The notes below the pieces were generated by a model that was not told the DNA's origin, made no database searches, and was given only the letters and a program-made list of their open reading frames with translations. From Xenophilus sp. E41 (GTDB lineage: Bacteria; Pseudomonadota; Gammaproteobacteria; Burkholderiales; Burkholderiaceae_C), in contig NZ_QPIB01000001.1 in the NCBI RefSeq assembly GCF_003671765.1, positions 124,001-188,000 on the forward strand: DNA of 64,000 nucleotides, given 5' to 3'. Both the position numbers and the translations under genes were made by a program. Positions within the stretch are counted from its first letter, which is position 1. Every line of letters begins with the position of its first letter. Below, one piece after another: positions 34,809-43,437 of this stretch.

Positions 34809-36593
34809 ATGCACCCGAACACGCCAACCCGCGCGTCCACGCAACGCACGGGCCGCTCGCACGCCCTTGCCGACGCCGCCGCAATCCGCCGCACCGCACT
34901 CCTCACAGCAACGGCCGCCCTCATCGCCGGCTGCGCCAGCAACCCACCCCCCGCGCTACCGCCCAACTCACCCCCCATCGGCGCCGCACCCCTCGCCTGC
35001 GCCGACATGGCCACCCTCACCGTCCCGGCCTCCGCCATCGGCCTCCCCACCCGCGGCGCCAAGGTCACCTCGGCCACACTGGTTGCCCCGGGCGGCACGG
35101 GCGCCGCGGCGCTGCCCGAGTACTGCAAGGTGCTGGCCGACATCGCGCCTGTCGATCCCTCGGCGCCGGCCATCAAGCTGGAGCTGGACCTGCCGACGCA
35201 GTGGAACCGCAAGTTCCTGATGTTCGGCGGTGGCGGCTACAACGGCCTGATCCGGCTGCCGCCCAACGGCAACGTGCCGGCCGGCCCGGCCGACCAGCCG
35301 TACCCGCTGGGGCGCGGCTATGCCACCGTGGTCAGCGACTCGGGCCACCAGGCCGGGCCGATGGGCGCGCTGGACGGCTCCTTCGGCGTCAACGACGAGG
35401 CGGTGCGCAACTTCTCGCGCGACGCGCTGAAGAAGACGCGCGACGTGGCAATCGCCCTGCTGCGCCAGCGCTATGCGGTGGCGGGGCCCGAGCGGGCCTA
35501 CTTCGCGGGCGGCTCGACCGGCGGGCGCGAGGCGCTGGCCGTGATCCAGAACTGGCCCGATGACTGGAACGGCGCCATCGCGCTCTACCCGGCCGGCGCG
35601 GCCGCGAGCCTCGATCTGCAGTTCGGCCGCATCTCGCAGGCGCTGGCGCGCCCGGGCGCGTACCCCAACGCCGCCAAGCGCAAGCGGCTCTTCGACGCGG
35701 CGCTGCAGGCCTGCGACGAGCTGGACGGGGTGAAGGACGGGATCATCGGCGCCACGCGCGCCTGCCACGCCCGCTTCGACCCGGCCACGGCGATGGTGGA
35801 CGGCGCGCCGCTGCGCTGCGCCAACGGCGCGGAGGGCGGCGACCGCTGCCTGTCCGACGCGCAGATCGCCGCGCTCAAGGTGTACGACACGCCCATCCGC
35901 TTCGGCTACCCCGTGGCCAGCGGCGAGACCGGGTACCCCGGCTTCAACATCTGGGGCTCCGACCTCGGCATGGACGGCCCGCTGCCCGCCCAGGCGACGG
36001 TGACGACCCTGGCACTGGGCAGCGAACAGCCTGCGTCACCCATGCCACCCAAGGCGCCCTTCGGCCCCGCCTTCTGGGACCAGTGGGCGCGCTTCTTCGT
36101 CACGCGCGACCCGGCCTTCAACTCGATGACGCTCGATCCCACCCAGCCGGGCCGCTGGCAGGCGCGCATCAGCGAGCTCACCGCGCTGCAGGACATCAAC
36201 AAGACCGACCTGGGCGCCTTCCAGTCGCGCGGCGGCAAGCTGCTGATGGCGCACGGCACCAACGACGTGCTGGTGAGCACCCGCGCCAGCGAGGACTACT
36301 TCCAGCGCCTGCGCAAGACGATGGGCGCCGACCGCGTCGACGCCTTCGTGCGCTACTACGAGATCCCGGGCTACGGGCACGCCGTGAGCACGACCTTCAA
36401 CGCCGCCTGGGACTCGCTCACCACGCTGGAGAACTGGGTCGAGCGCGGCATCGCCCCGCCGCCGCAGACCGTGGCCGACACCCTGGGCGTGCCCGGCCGC
36501 ACGCGGCCGCTGTGCCCCTACCCCGGCTACCCGCGCTACAACGGCAGCGGGGACGTGAACCGGGCGGCGAGCTTCAGTTGCGCGCAGCCTTGA
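34809..36593 (+). CDS. Tannase/feruloyl esterase family lipoprotein
   Basis: A 594-residue secreted esterase. After a long basic leader, the hydrophobic segment ends in the lipobox LIAGC (Cys ~43), so it is probably a lipoprotein. Tannase-fold landmarks: FLMFGGGGYNG, SDSGHQAG, nucleophile GGSTGGREAL, KLLMAHGTNDVLV with the Asp, and GYGHAVS with the His. Several Cys (ALQACDELDGVKDGII, CANGAEGGDRC) match the disulfide-bonded lid. Expected substrates are esters of gallic, ferulic or related plant phenolic acids. ATG 34809 follows AGGAGAC. Confidence 0.9.
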   Translation: MHPNTPTRASTQRTGRSHALADAAAIRRTALLTATAALIAGCASNPPPALPPNSPPIGAAPLACADMATLTVPASAIGLPTRGAKVTSATLVAPGGTGAAALPEYCKVLADIAPVDPSAPAIKLELDLPTQWNRKFLMFGGGGYNGLIRLPPNGNVPAGPADQPYPLGRGYATVVSDSGHQAGPMGALDGSFGVNDEAVRNFSRDALKKTRDVAIALLRQRYAVAGPERAYFAGGSTGGREALAVIQNWPDDWNGAIALYPAGAAASLDLQFGRISQALARPGAYPNAAKRKRLFDAALQACDELDGVKDGIIGATRACHARFDPATAMVDGAPLRCANGAEGGDRCLSDAQIAALKVYDTPIRFGYPVASGETGYPGFNIWGSDLGMDGPLPAQATVTTLALGSEQPASPMPPKAPFGPAFWDQWARFFVTRDPAFNSMTLDPTQPGRWQARISELTALQDINKTDLGAFQSRGGKLLMAHGTNDVLVSTRASEDYFQRLRKTMGADRVDAFVRYYEIPGYGHAVSTTFNAAWDSLTTLENWVERGIAPPPQTVADTLGVPGRTRPLCPYPGYPRYNGSGDVNRAASFSCAQP

Positions 36594-36630
36594 TCCCTGC
36601 CGCCCGTGCGCCTGGCTGGCGCCCTTCGGC

Positions 36631-36936
36631 GTGCTGTCGCTCGCGCCGTGGGGCCTGTGGGCGATCGCGCCGTGCGCGCCGGTCATCGGCTGGATCAACA
36701 AGCGCGAGCTGATGCAGGCGCAGATGGCCGGATGGTCGCCGGCCGTCTGGGCCGCGGTGGTGGGCGCGCCGATGCTGATCCTCGGCGCACGTCTGTCCCT
36801 GAGCGCCTGGCTGAGCCGCCGCCGCATCGAAGTGCATGCCGACCGCGTGACCGTGCGCGGCGTGCTGCGCGACGCAGCGCAACCGGCTGTTCGATGCAGC
36901 GATGGACGCCGGGTCATTGAATATTTAAGCCTTTGA
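36631..36936 (+). pseudogene. Remnant of a small membrane/PH-like-domain protein
   Basis: From GTG 36631 (open from ~36592) the frame encodes two hydrophobic helices (LSLAPWGLWAIAPCAPVIGW, WAAVVGAPMLILGARLSL) followed by RRRIEVHADRVTVRGVLRDA, like the start of a bacterial PH-type domain, and then breaks into unrelated residues ending at 36936. There is no ribosome-binding site and the G+C-rich coding texture stops near 36915, where AT-rich sequence begins. I read it as a truncated gene at the edge of an inserted segment; it could also be a short real gene. Confidence 0.4.
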
Positions 36937-36985
36937 TTTTTAACACTTTTCCGTGTAAATTCGATTTTTCTGATTTTCGACGGAA

Positions 36986-37936
36986 ATGCTTGAATTCCAA
37001 GACATCGGCGACGACGCGCGGCGGCAGTACATCGACGCGCGGTCTGCCTTCGAGGCGCTGGAGGCCGCGCGGGCCGAGTCGGCCGCCTTGCGTGGCGGCA
37101 TGTACTGGAAGGCGGTCAACGGCAGCGATTACCTCGTGCGGACTTCCGCCCGCAACGCGCAGAAGAGCCTGGGCCCGCGCAGTGCCGAGACAGAAGCGAT
37201 GTACACCAGCTTCACGGCGCGCAAGGAGCAAGCCGATGCACGGCTGAAGGACCTGACCGCGACGGTGCAACGCCATCAGCGCATGAACCGCGCACTCTTC
37301 GTCGGGCGGGTGCCCACGGTCGTGGTCGACATCCTGAACATGATGCACAGGCAAAACGTCGCCGAGCACTTCACGGTGGTGGGCACCCACGCCGTCTACG
37401 CCTATGAGGCAGCAGCCGGCGTGCGCGTCGAGAGCGCCGCCATCGCCACGCGCGACGTCGACCTGCTGTGGGACACCCGCAAGCGCTTCAAGCTCGCCAC
37501 GCAGCTGAAGCGCCTGGATTCGTCGATGCTGGCGCTGCTGCGCAAGGTGGACAAGACCTTCAAGCTCCGCGACGGGCAGCTCTACACCGCGGTGAACAGC
37601 CAGGGTTTCGAAGTCGACATCCTGCGGCGCGAGGTGCAGGAGCAGGACCCGCATCCCGCGCAACTGAGCGACACGGAAGAAGACTTCTGGGTCGTGCAGG
37701 CGCGCAATGCCGAGCAGCTCGTGAGCGCACCACGCTTCTCGTCGGTCGTGGTTGCCGCCAACGGCACCATGGCACGAATGAACACGGTGCATCCGCTGGC
37801 CTTCGTGCGTTTCAAGCGCTGGCTCGCGCAGCGACCGGATCGCGACCCGCTCAAGGTCGCGCGGGACAAGCTGCAGGCCGACACCGTCGTGCAACTGGTG
37901 GACGAGTACCTGCCGCAACTCTCGTTGCACCCATGA
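36986..37936 (+). CDS. Nucleotidyltransferase-fold protein (GSU2403 type)
   Basis: A 316-residue protein with a helical N-terminal half (residues 1-105) and a nucleotidyltransferase-like core: FTVVGTHAVYAYEAAAGVR (the GG/GS-equivalent strand), TRDVDLLWDTRKRFK with the D-x-D pair, and a third acidic position around GFEVDILRRE. This matches what I recall as the GSU2403 family, related to AbiEii-like and other stand-alone nucleotidyltransferases. The upstream 70 bp are unusually AT-rich with TTTCCGT/ACGGAAA arms. It overlaps the UDG-like gene by 4 bp. Function unproven. Confidence 0.8.
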   Translation: MLEFQDIGDDARRQYIDARSAFEALEAARAESAALRGGMYWKAVNGSDYLVRTSARNAQKSLGPRSAETEAMYTSFTARKEQADARLKDLTATVQRHQRMNRALFVGRVPTVVVDILNMMHRQNVAEHFTVVGTHAVYAYEAAAGVRVESAAIATRDVDLLWDTRKRFKLATQLKRLDSSMLALLRKVDKTFKLRDGQLYTAVNSQGFEVDILRREVQEQDPHPAQLSDTEEDFWVVQARNAEQLVSAPRFSSVVVAANGTMARMNTVHPLAFVRFKRWLAQRPDRDPLKVARDKLQADTVVQLVDEYLPQLSLHP

Positions 37937-38649
37937 AGCACGACCCATTCACGCAGCTAAGTCTGACGAACGCCCGGCGCGCCGCCTTCCTCCAGCTCGC
38001 CGAACACACCCCCGGCATCGACCGCGAGGCCTACGACGCCTTCGGCCGCGACTGGCGCGAGCCGATCATCGGCCTGGGCCCGCGTGACGCGCAGCTGTGC
38101 ATCTTCGGCCGCGACCCGGGGCGCACGGAGGTCGAACACGCCCTGCCCTTCGTCGGCAAGGGCGGGCAGCTGGTGCGTGCGGCGTTGCATCGGCTTCGGC
38201 ACGGCGCCGAGGCGGCGGTGCCGGACTTCGCGGCTTCGGTCGCGGCCGGCCGCGAGGTGTTCTGGCTCAACACCGTGCCCTACAAGCCGGTGGGCAACCG
38301 CGCCTGGTCGATGGCGGTGAAGCGGCGCTTCCAGCCCTTGATGGCCGAACTGCTGCTGGGGGCTTGGCAGGGCCGCGATGGCGAGCGCACCGTGATCGCG
38401 CTGGGGCGCGAGGCCTTCTTCTGGTTCGGCATCGCGCAGCCGGCTGAGGTCGGCGCGGCGCTCGACGCTTTCTGGGCGCAGGGTGATGCGCGTCACCGGC
38501 GCACGCTGCGGATCGGCTACCGGGCCGGGGATGCGACGCATGCGATCACGCTGGCGCCTTTGCCGCATCCCTCGCCGGCCAACGCGGTGTGGTTTGCACG
38601 CTTTGCGGCGCTGATGGACGAGCGGTTGAAAGCGCTATCGAATTCGTAG
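37933..38649 (+). CDS. Uracil-DNA glycosylase superfamily-like protein
   Basis: A 238-residue protein of the UDG fold: motif 1 region IFGRDPGRTEVEHALPFVGKGGQLVRAAL (like GEAPG...PFVG), NTVPYKPVGN, and motif 2 region APLPHPSPANAVWF (HPSP). Family 4-type Fe-S cysteines are not evident. The first half resembles family-4/5 enzymes, with GRDPG in place of GEAPG, so real glycosylase activity is uncertain. The last four residues and stop come from a dispersed repeat. Coupling to the nucleotidyltransferase gene (ATGA) suggests a two-gene module. Confidence 0.8.
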   Translation: MKHDPFTQLSLTNARRAAFLQLAEHTPGIDREAYDAFGRDWREPIIGLGPRDAQLCIFGRDPGRTEVEHALPFVGKGGQLVRAALHRLRHGAEAAVPDFAASVAAGREVFWLNTVPYKPVGNRAWSMAVKRRFQPLMAELLLGAWQGRDGERTVIALGREAFFWFGIAQPAEVGAALDAFWAQGDARHRRTLRIGYRAGDATHAITLAPLPHPSPANAVWFARFAALMDERLKALSNS

Positions 38650-38688
38650 CCGCTTGCACAGGCGGGACGGGCGCTACGGACGAAGTTC
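38632..38688 (+). repeat. Dispersed repeat, copy 8, supplying the UDG-like stop codon
   Basis: GCGCTATCGAATTCGTAGCC, then GCTTGCACAGGCGGGACGGGCGC. The TAG inside the core is the stop codon of the UDG-like gene. Confidence 0.75.
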
Positions 38689-38739
38689 ACCTGAAACTTG
38701 TCGCGGGAGAAATGGATGACCTGAGCCGCAATCTTGCCA

Positions 38740-38764
38740 ATTCGAATCATTTTTTGATCCGAAT
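38740..38764. promoter_or_regulatory. Inverted repeat upstream of the Fic gene
   Basis: ATTCGAATCA-N5-TGATCCGAAT: 10-bp arms with one mismatch around TTTTT. It ends 8 bp before the Fic ATG and lies in AT-rich sequence, so it is a likely operator for an autoregulatory protein. Confidence 0.5.
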
Positions 38765-38772
38765 TCTTTAGA

Positions 38773-39966
38773 ATGCGCTGCATGTCCTCCCCACGGCCCC
38801 GCTACATCTGGCAATTGCCCAACTGGCCGCGCCTGCACTTCGACTTCACCGCCGCCGGACCGGCACTTCTGCGGGCGCGGGAGCGCAAAGGCATTGCCCA
38901 GGGCATGGCGCGGGCCATCGGCCTCGACCGGGTCGACGAGGTGTCGCAGGAGCTGTGGATGCAGGAGGCCATGTCTACGGCGGCCATCGAGGGTGAATCG
39001 CTGGACCTCGCGGCCGTGCGCTCGTCGGTGCTGCGGCACCTGGGCGGCGAGAGCGCCGGGCCGGTCGAGCGCCACGTCGACGGGCTGGTCGAGGTGATCC
39101 GGGACGCGACGCTCAACCACGCCGAGCCGCTGGATGCGGACCGGCTCTGCCGCTGGCAGTCGGCCCTCTTTCCCGGCGGCACGGCGGGCATCCGCCGCAT
39201 TGCGGTCGGGCGCTTTCGCGACCACGCCGATCCGATGCAGATCGTCAGCGGCCGGCCGGGCCGCGAGGTGGTGCACTACACGGCGCCGCCCTCGGCCGAG
39301 GTGCCGCGCGAAATGGCGGCTTTTCTTGGCTGGTTCGCGGCCACAGCGCCCGCCGAGGGCCGTCCGCCGGTACTCGATGGCATCGCGCGGGCCGCGATCG
39401 CGCATCTCTGGTTCGAAACCATCCACCCCTTCGAGGACGGCAACGGCCGCCTCGGTCGCGCGGTGGCCGACATGGCGCTGGCACAGGACAGCGCATCGGT
39501 CATCGGTAACGCGACGCGGCTGTACAGCCTCTCGCGCCAATTGCTCACCGGCCGCGCTGGCTACTACGCCGCGCTCGAGCAGGCCCAGACCGGCGGGACC
39601 GACGTGACTGCGTTCGTCGAGTGGTTCGCGAACGTGTTCGCACAGGCCTGCGACGCGGCGGGCGAGGTGATCCAGGCCTCGCTCACACGTTCGCGCTTCT
39701 GGGCCGCACAGGCGCAGCGCGGGACCATCAACGAGCGGCAACGCAAGCTGCTGCAGCGGCTGCTCCTGGTCGGCGACGGTGGCTTCCTGGGCGGGCTCAA
39801 CGTCGAGAAGTACCTGAAGATGGTCGATGCGTCCAAGGCCACGGCCACGCGTGACCTGTCCGACCTGGTGCGCCAGGGCCTGCTGCACACGCGCGGGCAG
39901 GGCAAGGCGCTGCGCTACTACATCAGCGTGCCAGGATGGACGCACGGAATCGACGCCGATGACTGA
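38773..39966 (+). CDS. Fic family AMP-transferase with N-terminal inhibitory helix and C-terminal HTH
   Basis: A 397-residue class II Fic protein. It begins with a DUF4172-like region ([15 protein letters not shown]), has the inhibitory motif TAAIEG ([S/T]xxxEG), the catalytic loop [12 protein letters not shown], and a winged-helix-like end (LLLVGDGG...[14 protein letters not shown]). Class II enzymes are held inactive by the Glu of the inhibitory helix. The C-terminal domain and the inverted repeat upstream suggest self-regulation. ATG 38782 is an alternative start. rluE begins before its stop. Confidence 0.92.
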   Translation: MRCMSSPRPRYIWQLPNWPRLHFDFTAAGPALLRARERKGIAQGMARAIGLDRVDEVSQELWMQEAMSTAAIEGESLDLAAVRSSVLRHLGGESAGPVERHVDGLVEVIRDATLNHAEPLDADRLCRWQSALFPGGTAGIRRIAVGRFRDHADPMQIVSGRPGREVVHYTAPPSAEVPREMAAFLGWFAATAPAEGRPPVLDGIARAAIAHLWFETIHPFEDGNGRLGRAVADMALAQDSASVIGNATRLYSLSRQLLTGRAGYYAALEQAQTGGTDVTAFVEWFANVFAQACDAAGEVIQASLTRSRFWAAQAQRGTINERQRKLLQRLLLVGDGGFLGGLNVEKYLKMVDASKATATRDLSDLVRQGLLHTRGQGKALRYYISVPGWTHGIDADD

Positions 39967-40552
39967 GCGCCCCACCCCACCCCGCCTCATCCGCTTCCAC
40001 AAGCCCTACGGCGTGCTCAGCCAGTTCACACCCGAGGGCCGCTGGCGCGGGCTGAAGGACTTCATCGAGCTGCCGGGTGTGTACGTGGCGGGCCGGCTCG
40101 ACGCCGACAGCGAGGGCCTGCTGCTGCTCACCGGCGACGGGGCGCTGCAGGCGCGCATCGCCGACCCGCGGCACAAGATGGCCAAGACCTACTGGGTGCA
40201 GGTGGAAGGCGAGCCCGACGAGGCGGCGCTGGCGGCGCTGCGCGCGGGCGTCACGCTCAATGACGGCCCCACGCGGCCCGCGCGGGCGCGGCGGCTCGAG
40301 CCGGCGCCCAAGGTGCCGCCGCGCGATCCGCCGATCCGCGAGCGCAGGAGCATCCCCACGGCATGGATCGAACTTGTGATCCGCGAAGGCCGCAACCGCC
40401 AGGTGCGGCGCATGACGGCCGCGGTGGGCTTTCCCACGCTGCGGCTCATCCGCGTGGCGATCGGGCCCTACACGCTCGACGGGCTGGTGCCCGGGCAGTG
40501 GGCGGCGCAGCCGGTGCTGGGGCCGGGCTCAGGCAGCGAGCACGCCGGCTGA
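39959..40552 (+). CDS. rluE: 23S rRNA pseudouridine synthase of the RsuA/RluE group
   Basis: A 197-residue pseudouridine synthase without S4 domain: [11 protein letters not shown] at the start, catalytic Asp in [26 protein letters not shown], and the RsuA-family motif [26 protein letters not shown]. The absence of S4 and the short N-terminus fit RluE (U2457 in E. coli 23S rRNA) better than RluB or RsuA. The start overlaps the Fic stop by 8 bp and the 3' end overlaps the next minus-strand gene by 24 bp. Confidence 0.9.
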   Translation: MTERPTPPRLIRFHKPYGVLSQFTPEGRWRGLKDFIELPGVYVAGRLDADSEGLLLLTGDGALQARIADPRHKMAKTYWVQVEGEPDEAALAALRAGVTLNDGPTRPARARRLEPAPKVPPRDPPIRERRSIPTAWIELVIREGRNRQVRRMTAAVGFPTLRLIRVAIGPYTLDGLVPGQWAAQPVLGPGSGSEHAG

Positions 40553-40876
40553 CGCACTGCTGCGCGCGACACGTGCGGGCCGCGCCGGCGCGATGTAGAT
40601 GCCGCGGGCCTCGTGCACGCGCTCCTCGCGCAGCGCATCGCGCGCCTCGTCGTCGGCGCAGGCGGCACGCAGCAGCCGATCGACCTCGTGCAGCGGCCGG
40701 GTGAAGAGATGCTCCACGGACGCACGCTGCGCGGCCGTCAGCACGCGTTCGCGTGCCAGGCGGTCGAGCTGCCGGCGCGCCTCGTGCGGCGCGAAGTCCA
40801 GCAGATCGAGCAGCTCGATCACGTGGCGCATCTGCGCGCCGTCGAAGGTGGGGGTGGCGAATTCGTCGTGTGTCAT
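40529..40876 (-). CDS. Hypothetical protein
   Basis: A 115-residue protein starting [16 protein letters not shown] with an acidic N-terminus and a helical body ([30 protein letters not shown]). AGGAGCTACCCC upstream of ATG 40876 is a good ribosome-binding site, which makes it likely real. No family recognised; no signal or membrane helix. Its 3' end overlaps rluE tail to tail by 24 bp. Confidence 0.6.
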   Translation of the reverse strand: MTHDEFATPTFDGAQMRHVIELLDLLDFAPHEARRQLDRLARERVLTAAQRASVEHLFTRPLHEVDRLLRAACADDEARDALREERVHEARGIYIAPARPARVARSSASAGVLAA

Positions 40877-41151
40877 GGGGTAGCTCCTGCCCGTCGGGGC
40901 GATGTGTATGGAGACCAGTCTCGGCACGCCGGCTTAGGCGGAGCTGAAGCCGCGCCCAGGCCACGCGCGACCTTCGCGACACGGACCGCACCACGACCGG
41001 GCGGCAGGCTCGCCCGCCGCTTACATCGGTGCAAACCCCGGCGCGCGCTCGCACCAAATTAAGTACCTTCTCCACTTTAGTGAAGTAAACACTCCACAAA
41101 ACGGCTGGCATGGCTCGTGCTGAAGAGCCTTGCCGCAGGAGCCCCGCAACG

Positions 41152-42183
41152 ATGAACCGCTACGCCCTCAACGCCTGGTACCCGCTCGCATGGTCGCGCG
41201 ACATTGGCCGCGCCCTCACCACCCGCCGCGTGCTGGAAGAAGACCTCGTCGTCTTCCGCACTGAAGCCGGCGTCGTGGCCGCACTGGAAGACGCCTGTCC
41301 ACACCGGCTCGCGCCGCTGTCCATCGGCCGGCTGCGCGGCGACGCCGTGGAATGCGGCTACCACGGCCTGACCTTTGACTGCGAGGGCACGTGCACGCAC
41401 GCCCCAGGCATGCCGCGCCCTCCGGCATCGGCGCGCGTGCGCAGCTACCCGACGGCCGAGAGCATGGGCATGGCGTGGGTGTGGATGGGCGACGCCGCCA
41501 GGGCCGACCGGTCGCAAGTCTTCCATCTGCCGCAGTACGACGACCCGACTTACAGCGTGGTCGAAGGCGACGCGCTGCCAGTGCAGGCCAACTACCTGAG
41601 CCTGGCCGACAACCTGTGCGACCCGACGCATGTGGTCTTCGTGCACCAGACCACGCTGGCCAGCTCGGGACGCGAAGAGACGCGCGTGCAGAACGAACGG
41701 CAGGGCACCAAGGTCGTGACCTGGCGTTGGGTCATCGACGGCCCGCTGATCCCGGTCTTCGAAGGCCTGAAGGACTTCGGCGGCAACGTGGACCGCTGGC
41801 ACTACTACCACTACCACGCGCCGAGCATCGCGGTCATCGACTTCGGTTCGGCGAGGACCGGCACCGGCGCCCCCGAAGGCAATCGCGAGGACTGCATCCA
41901 GATGTACGCCTGCCACTTCATCACGCCGGTGGACGAACGCACCTGCGTACAGCACTGGCTGGTGCTGAAGAACTCGCCGGCCGACCGTGCAGTGGACGAG
42001 CGGCTGCGCGCCAACCTGCGGCACGCCTTCGACGAGGACAAGCGCGTGCTCGAGGCCATCCAGCGCAACGAGGACAAGCCGCGCGAATGGAAGCGCGTGC
42101 GCCTGGCGCTCGACGCGTCGTCCATCAAGATGCGCAGCATCGTCGACGAGATGGCGGCGGCCGACAGCCCGCCCGCCGCCTGA
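41152..42183 (+). CDS. Rieske non-heme iron aromatic ring-hydroxylating oxygenase, alpha subunit (VanA-like)
   Basis: A 343-residue oxygenase with an N-terminal Rieske [2Fe-2S] domain (CPHRLAPLS and CGYHGLTF, C-x-H...C-x2-H) and a C-terminal catalytic domain with the mononuclear iron ligands in DNLCDPTHVVFVH. The start NRYALNAWYPLAWSRDI is typical of VanA/DdmC O-demethylases. It needs a reductase partner, which is not nearby. ATG 41152 follows GCAGGAGCCCC; the 275-bp gap upstream holds an AT-rich promoter-like stretch around 41055-41100. Likely substrate: a methoxylated or other aromatic acid. Confidence 0.92.
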   Translation: MNRYALNAWYPLAWSRDIGRALTTRRVLEEDLVVFRTEAGVVAALEDACPHRLAPLSIGRLRGDAVECGYHGLTFDCEGTCTHAPGMPRPPASARVRSYPTAESMGMAWVWMGDAARADRSQVFHLPQYDDPTYSVVEGDALPVQANYLSLADNLCDPTHVVFVHQTTLASSGREETRVQNERQGTKVVTWRWVIDGPLIPVFEGLKDFGGNVDRWHYYHYHAPSIAVIDFGSARTGTGAPEGNREDCIQMYACHFITPVDERTCVQHWLVLKNSPADRAVDERLRANLRHAFDEDKRVLEAIQRNEDKPREWKRVRLALDASSIKMRSIVDEMAAADSPPAA

Positions 42184-42222
42184 CCACCGCCCGCCACTCA
42201 TTCCTTGCCACGGAGCTCCACG

Positions 42223-43437
42223 ATGTCCCACTTTCGACGCCTCGGCCTCTCCACTGTCTCGCTCGGATCGCTGGCCTTCGCGCTGGTGGCGGGCCCTGCG
42301 CTCGCGCAGGCGACGATCAAGATCGGCGAGATCAACAGCTACAAGGCCCTGCCGCAGAACCTGGTGCCCTACAAGCAAGGCTGGCTGCTGGCGCAGGAAG
42401 AAGTCAACGCAGCCGGCGGCGTGCTCGGCAAGAAGCTGGAGACCGTGTTCCGCGACGACAACGCCAACCCCGGCGACGCGGTGCGCATGGCCGAGGAACT
42501 GCTGGCGCGCGAGAACGTCGACCTGCTCTCTGGCGTGACGCTGTCGCACGTCGGGCTGGCGCTCACCGACTTCGCCAAGCAGCGCAAGATGTTCTTCCTC
42601 GCCTCCGGGCCACTGAGCGACAAGGTGGTGTGGGAGAACGGCAACCGCTACACGTACCGCCTGCGCTCGGGCACCTACGCGCTGGCCACCTCGGTGGTGG
42701 CCGAAGCGGCCAGGCTCAAGAAGAAGCGCTGGGCGCTGATCTACCCCAATTACGAATACGGCCAGGCCGCCGTTGCGGCCTTCAAGGAGAACCTGAAGAA
42801 GGTGCAGCCCGACGTGGAGTTCGTGGCCGAGCAGGCACCACCGCTGGGCAAGATCGACGCCGGTGCCGTGTCACAGGCCATCGCCGACGCCAAGCCCGAC
42901 GCCATCTTCAACGTGATGTTCGGCAGCGACCTGACCAAGCTGGCGCGTGAAGGCAAGACGCGCGGGCTGTTCAACGGCCGCGAAGTGGTGAGCCTGCTGA
43001 CGGGCGAACCGGAGTACCTCGATCCGCTGAAGGACGATGCGCCCGCGGGCTGGATCGTCACCGGCTACCCCTACGCGAACATCGACACGCCGGAGCACAA
43101 GGCCTTCATCGCGGCCTACCAGAAGAAGTACAACGACTATCCGCGGCTGAACTCGGTGGTGGGCTACGCGACGGTCAAGGCGCTGGCCGCGGGCATCCAG
43201 AAGGCCGGCTCGACCGACACCGAAAAGCTAATCGCCGCCTTCAAGGGCCTAGAGTTCGGCACGCCCTTCGGCAAGGCCGTCTTCCGCCCGCAGGACAACC
43301 AGTCGACGCTGGGCATCTTCGTCGGCCGCACCGAGGTGAAGGACGGCAAGGGCGTCATGCCCGGCGGTACCTACCTCGACGGCGCGAAGCTGCAACCCAG
43401 CGACGAGCAGGTGCGCAAGCTGCGCAACCCCTCGTGA
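42223..43437 (+). CDS. ABC transporter substrate-binding protein (branched-chain amino acid/aromatic type)
   Basis: A 404-residue periplasmic protein with a Sec signal peptide (cleavage after ALA, ~30) and the Leu/Ile/Val-binding-protein fold: IKIGEINSYKALP, KQGWLLAQEEVNAAGGVLGKK, DDNANPGDAVRMAEELL, GYATVKALAAGIQKAGS. HAAT-family receptors often carry aromatic acids. No permease or ATPase genes lie beside it, so it must serve a remote transporter. It follows the Rieske gene by 39 bp and overlaps the TIM-barrel gene. Confidence 0.93.
   Translation: MSHFRRLGLSTVSLGSLAFALVAGPALAQATIKIGEINSYKALPQNLVPYKQGWLLAQEEVNAAGGVLGKKLETVFRDDNANPGDAVRMAEELLARENVDLLSGVTLSHVGLALTDFAKQRKMFFLASGPLSDKVVWENGNRYTYRLRSGTYALATSVVAEAARLKKKRWALIYPNYEYGQAAVAAFKENLKKVQPDVEFVAEQAPPLGKIDAGAVSQAIADAKPDAIFNVMFGSDLTKLAREGKTRGLFNGREVVSLLTGEPEYLDPLKDDAPAGWIVTGYPYANIDTPEHKAFIAAYQKKYNDYPRLNSVVGYATVKALAAGIQKAGSTDTEKLIAAFKGLEFGTPFGKAVFRPQDNQSTLGIFVGRTEVKDGKGVMPGGTYLDGAKLQPSDEQVRKLRNPS

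Noticed and set aside
36606-36920. Alternative 104-residue plus frame in the tannase-nucleotidyltransferase gap
   Set aside because: Arg/Ala-rich out-of-frame reading of the remnant; the frame from 36631 has real helices.
41050-41110. Palindromic operator in the AT-rich stretch before the Rieske gene
   Set aside because: Only short AGTG/CACT and TTTA/TAAA arms; not better than chance in AT-rich sequence.
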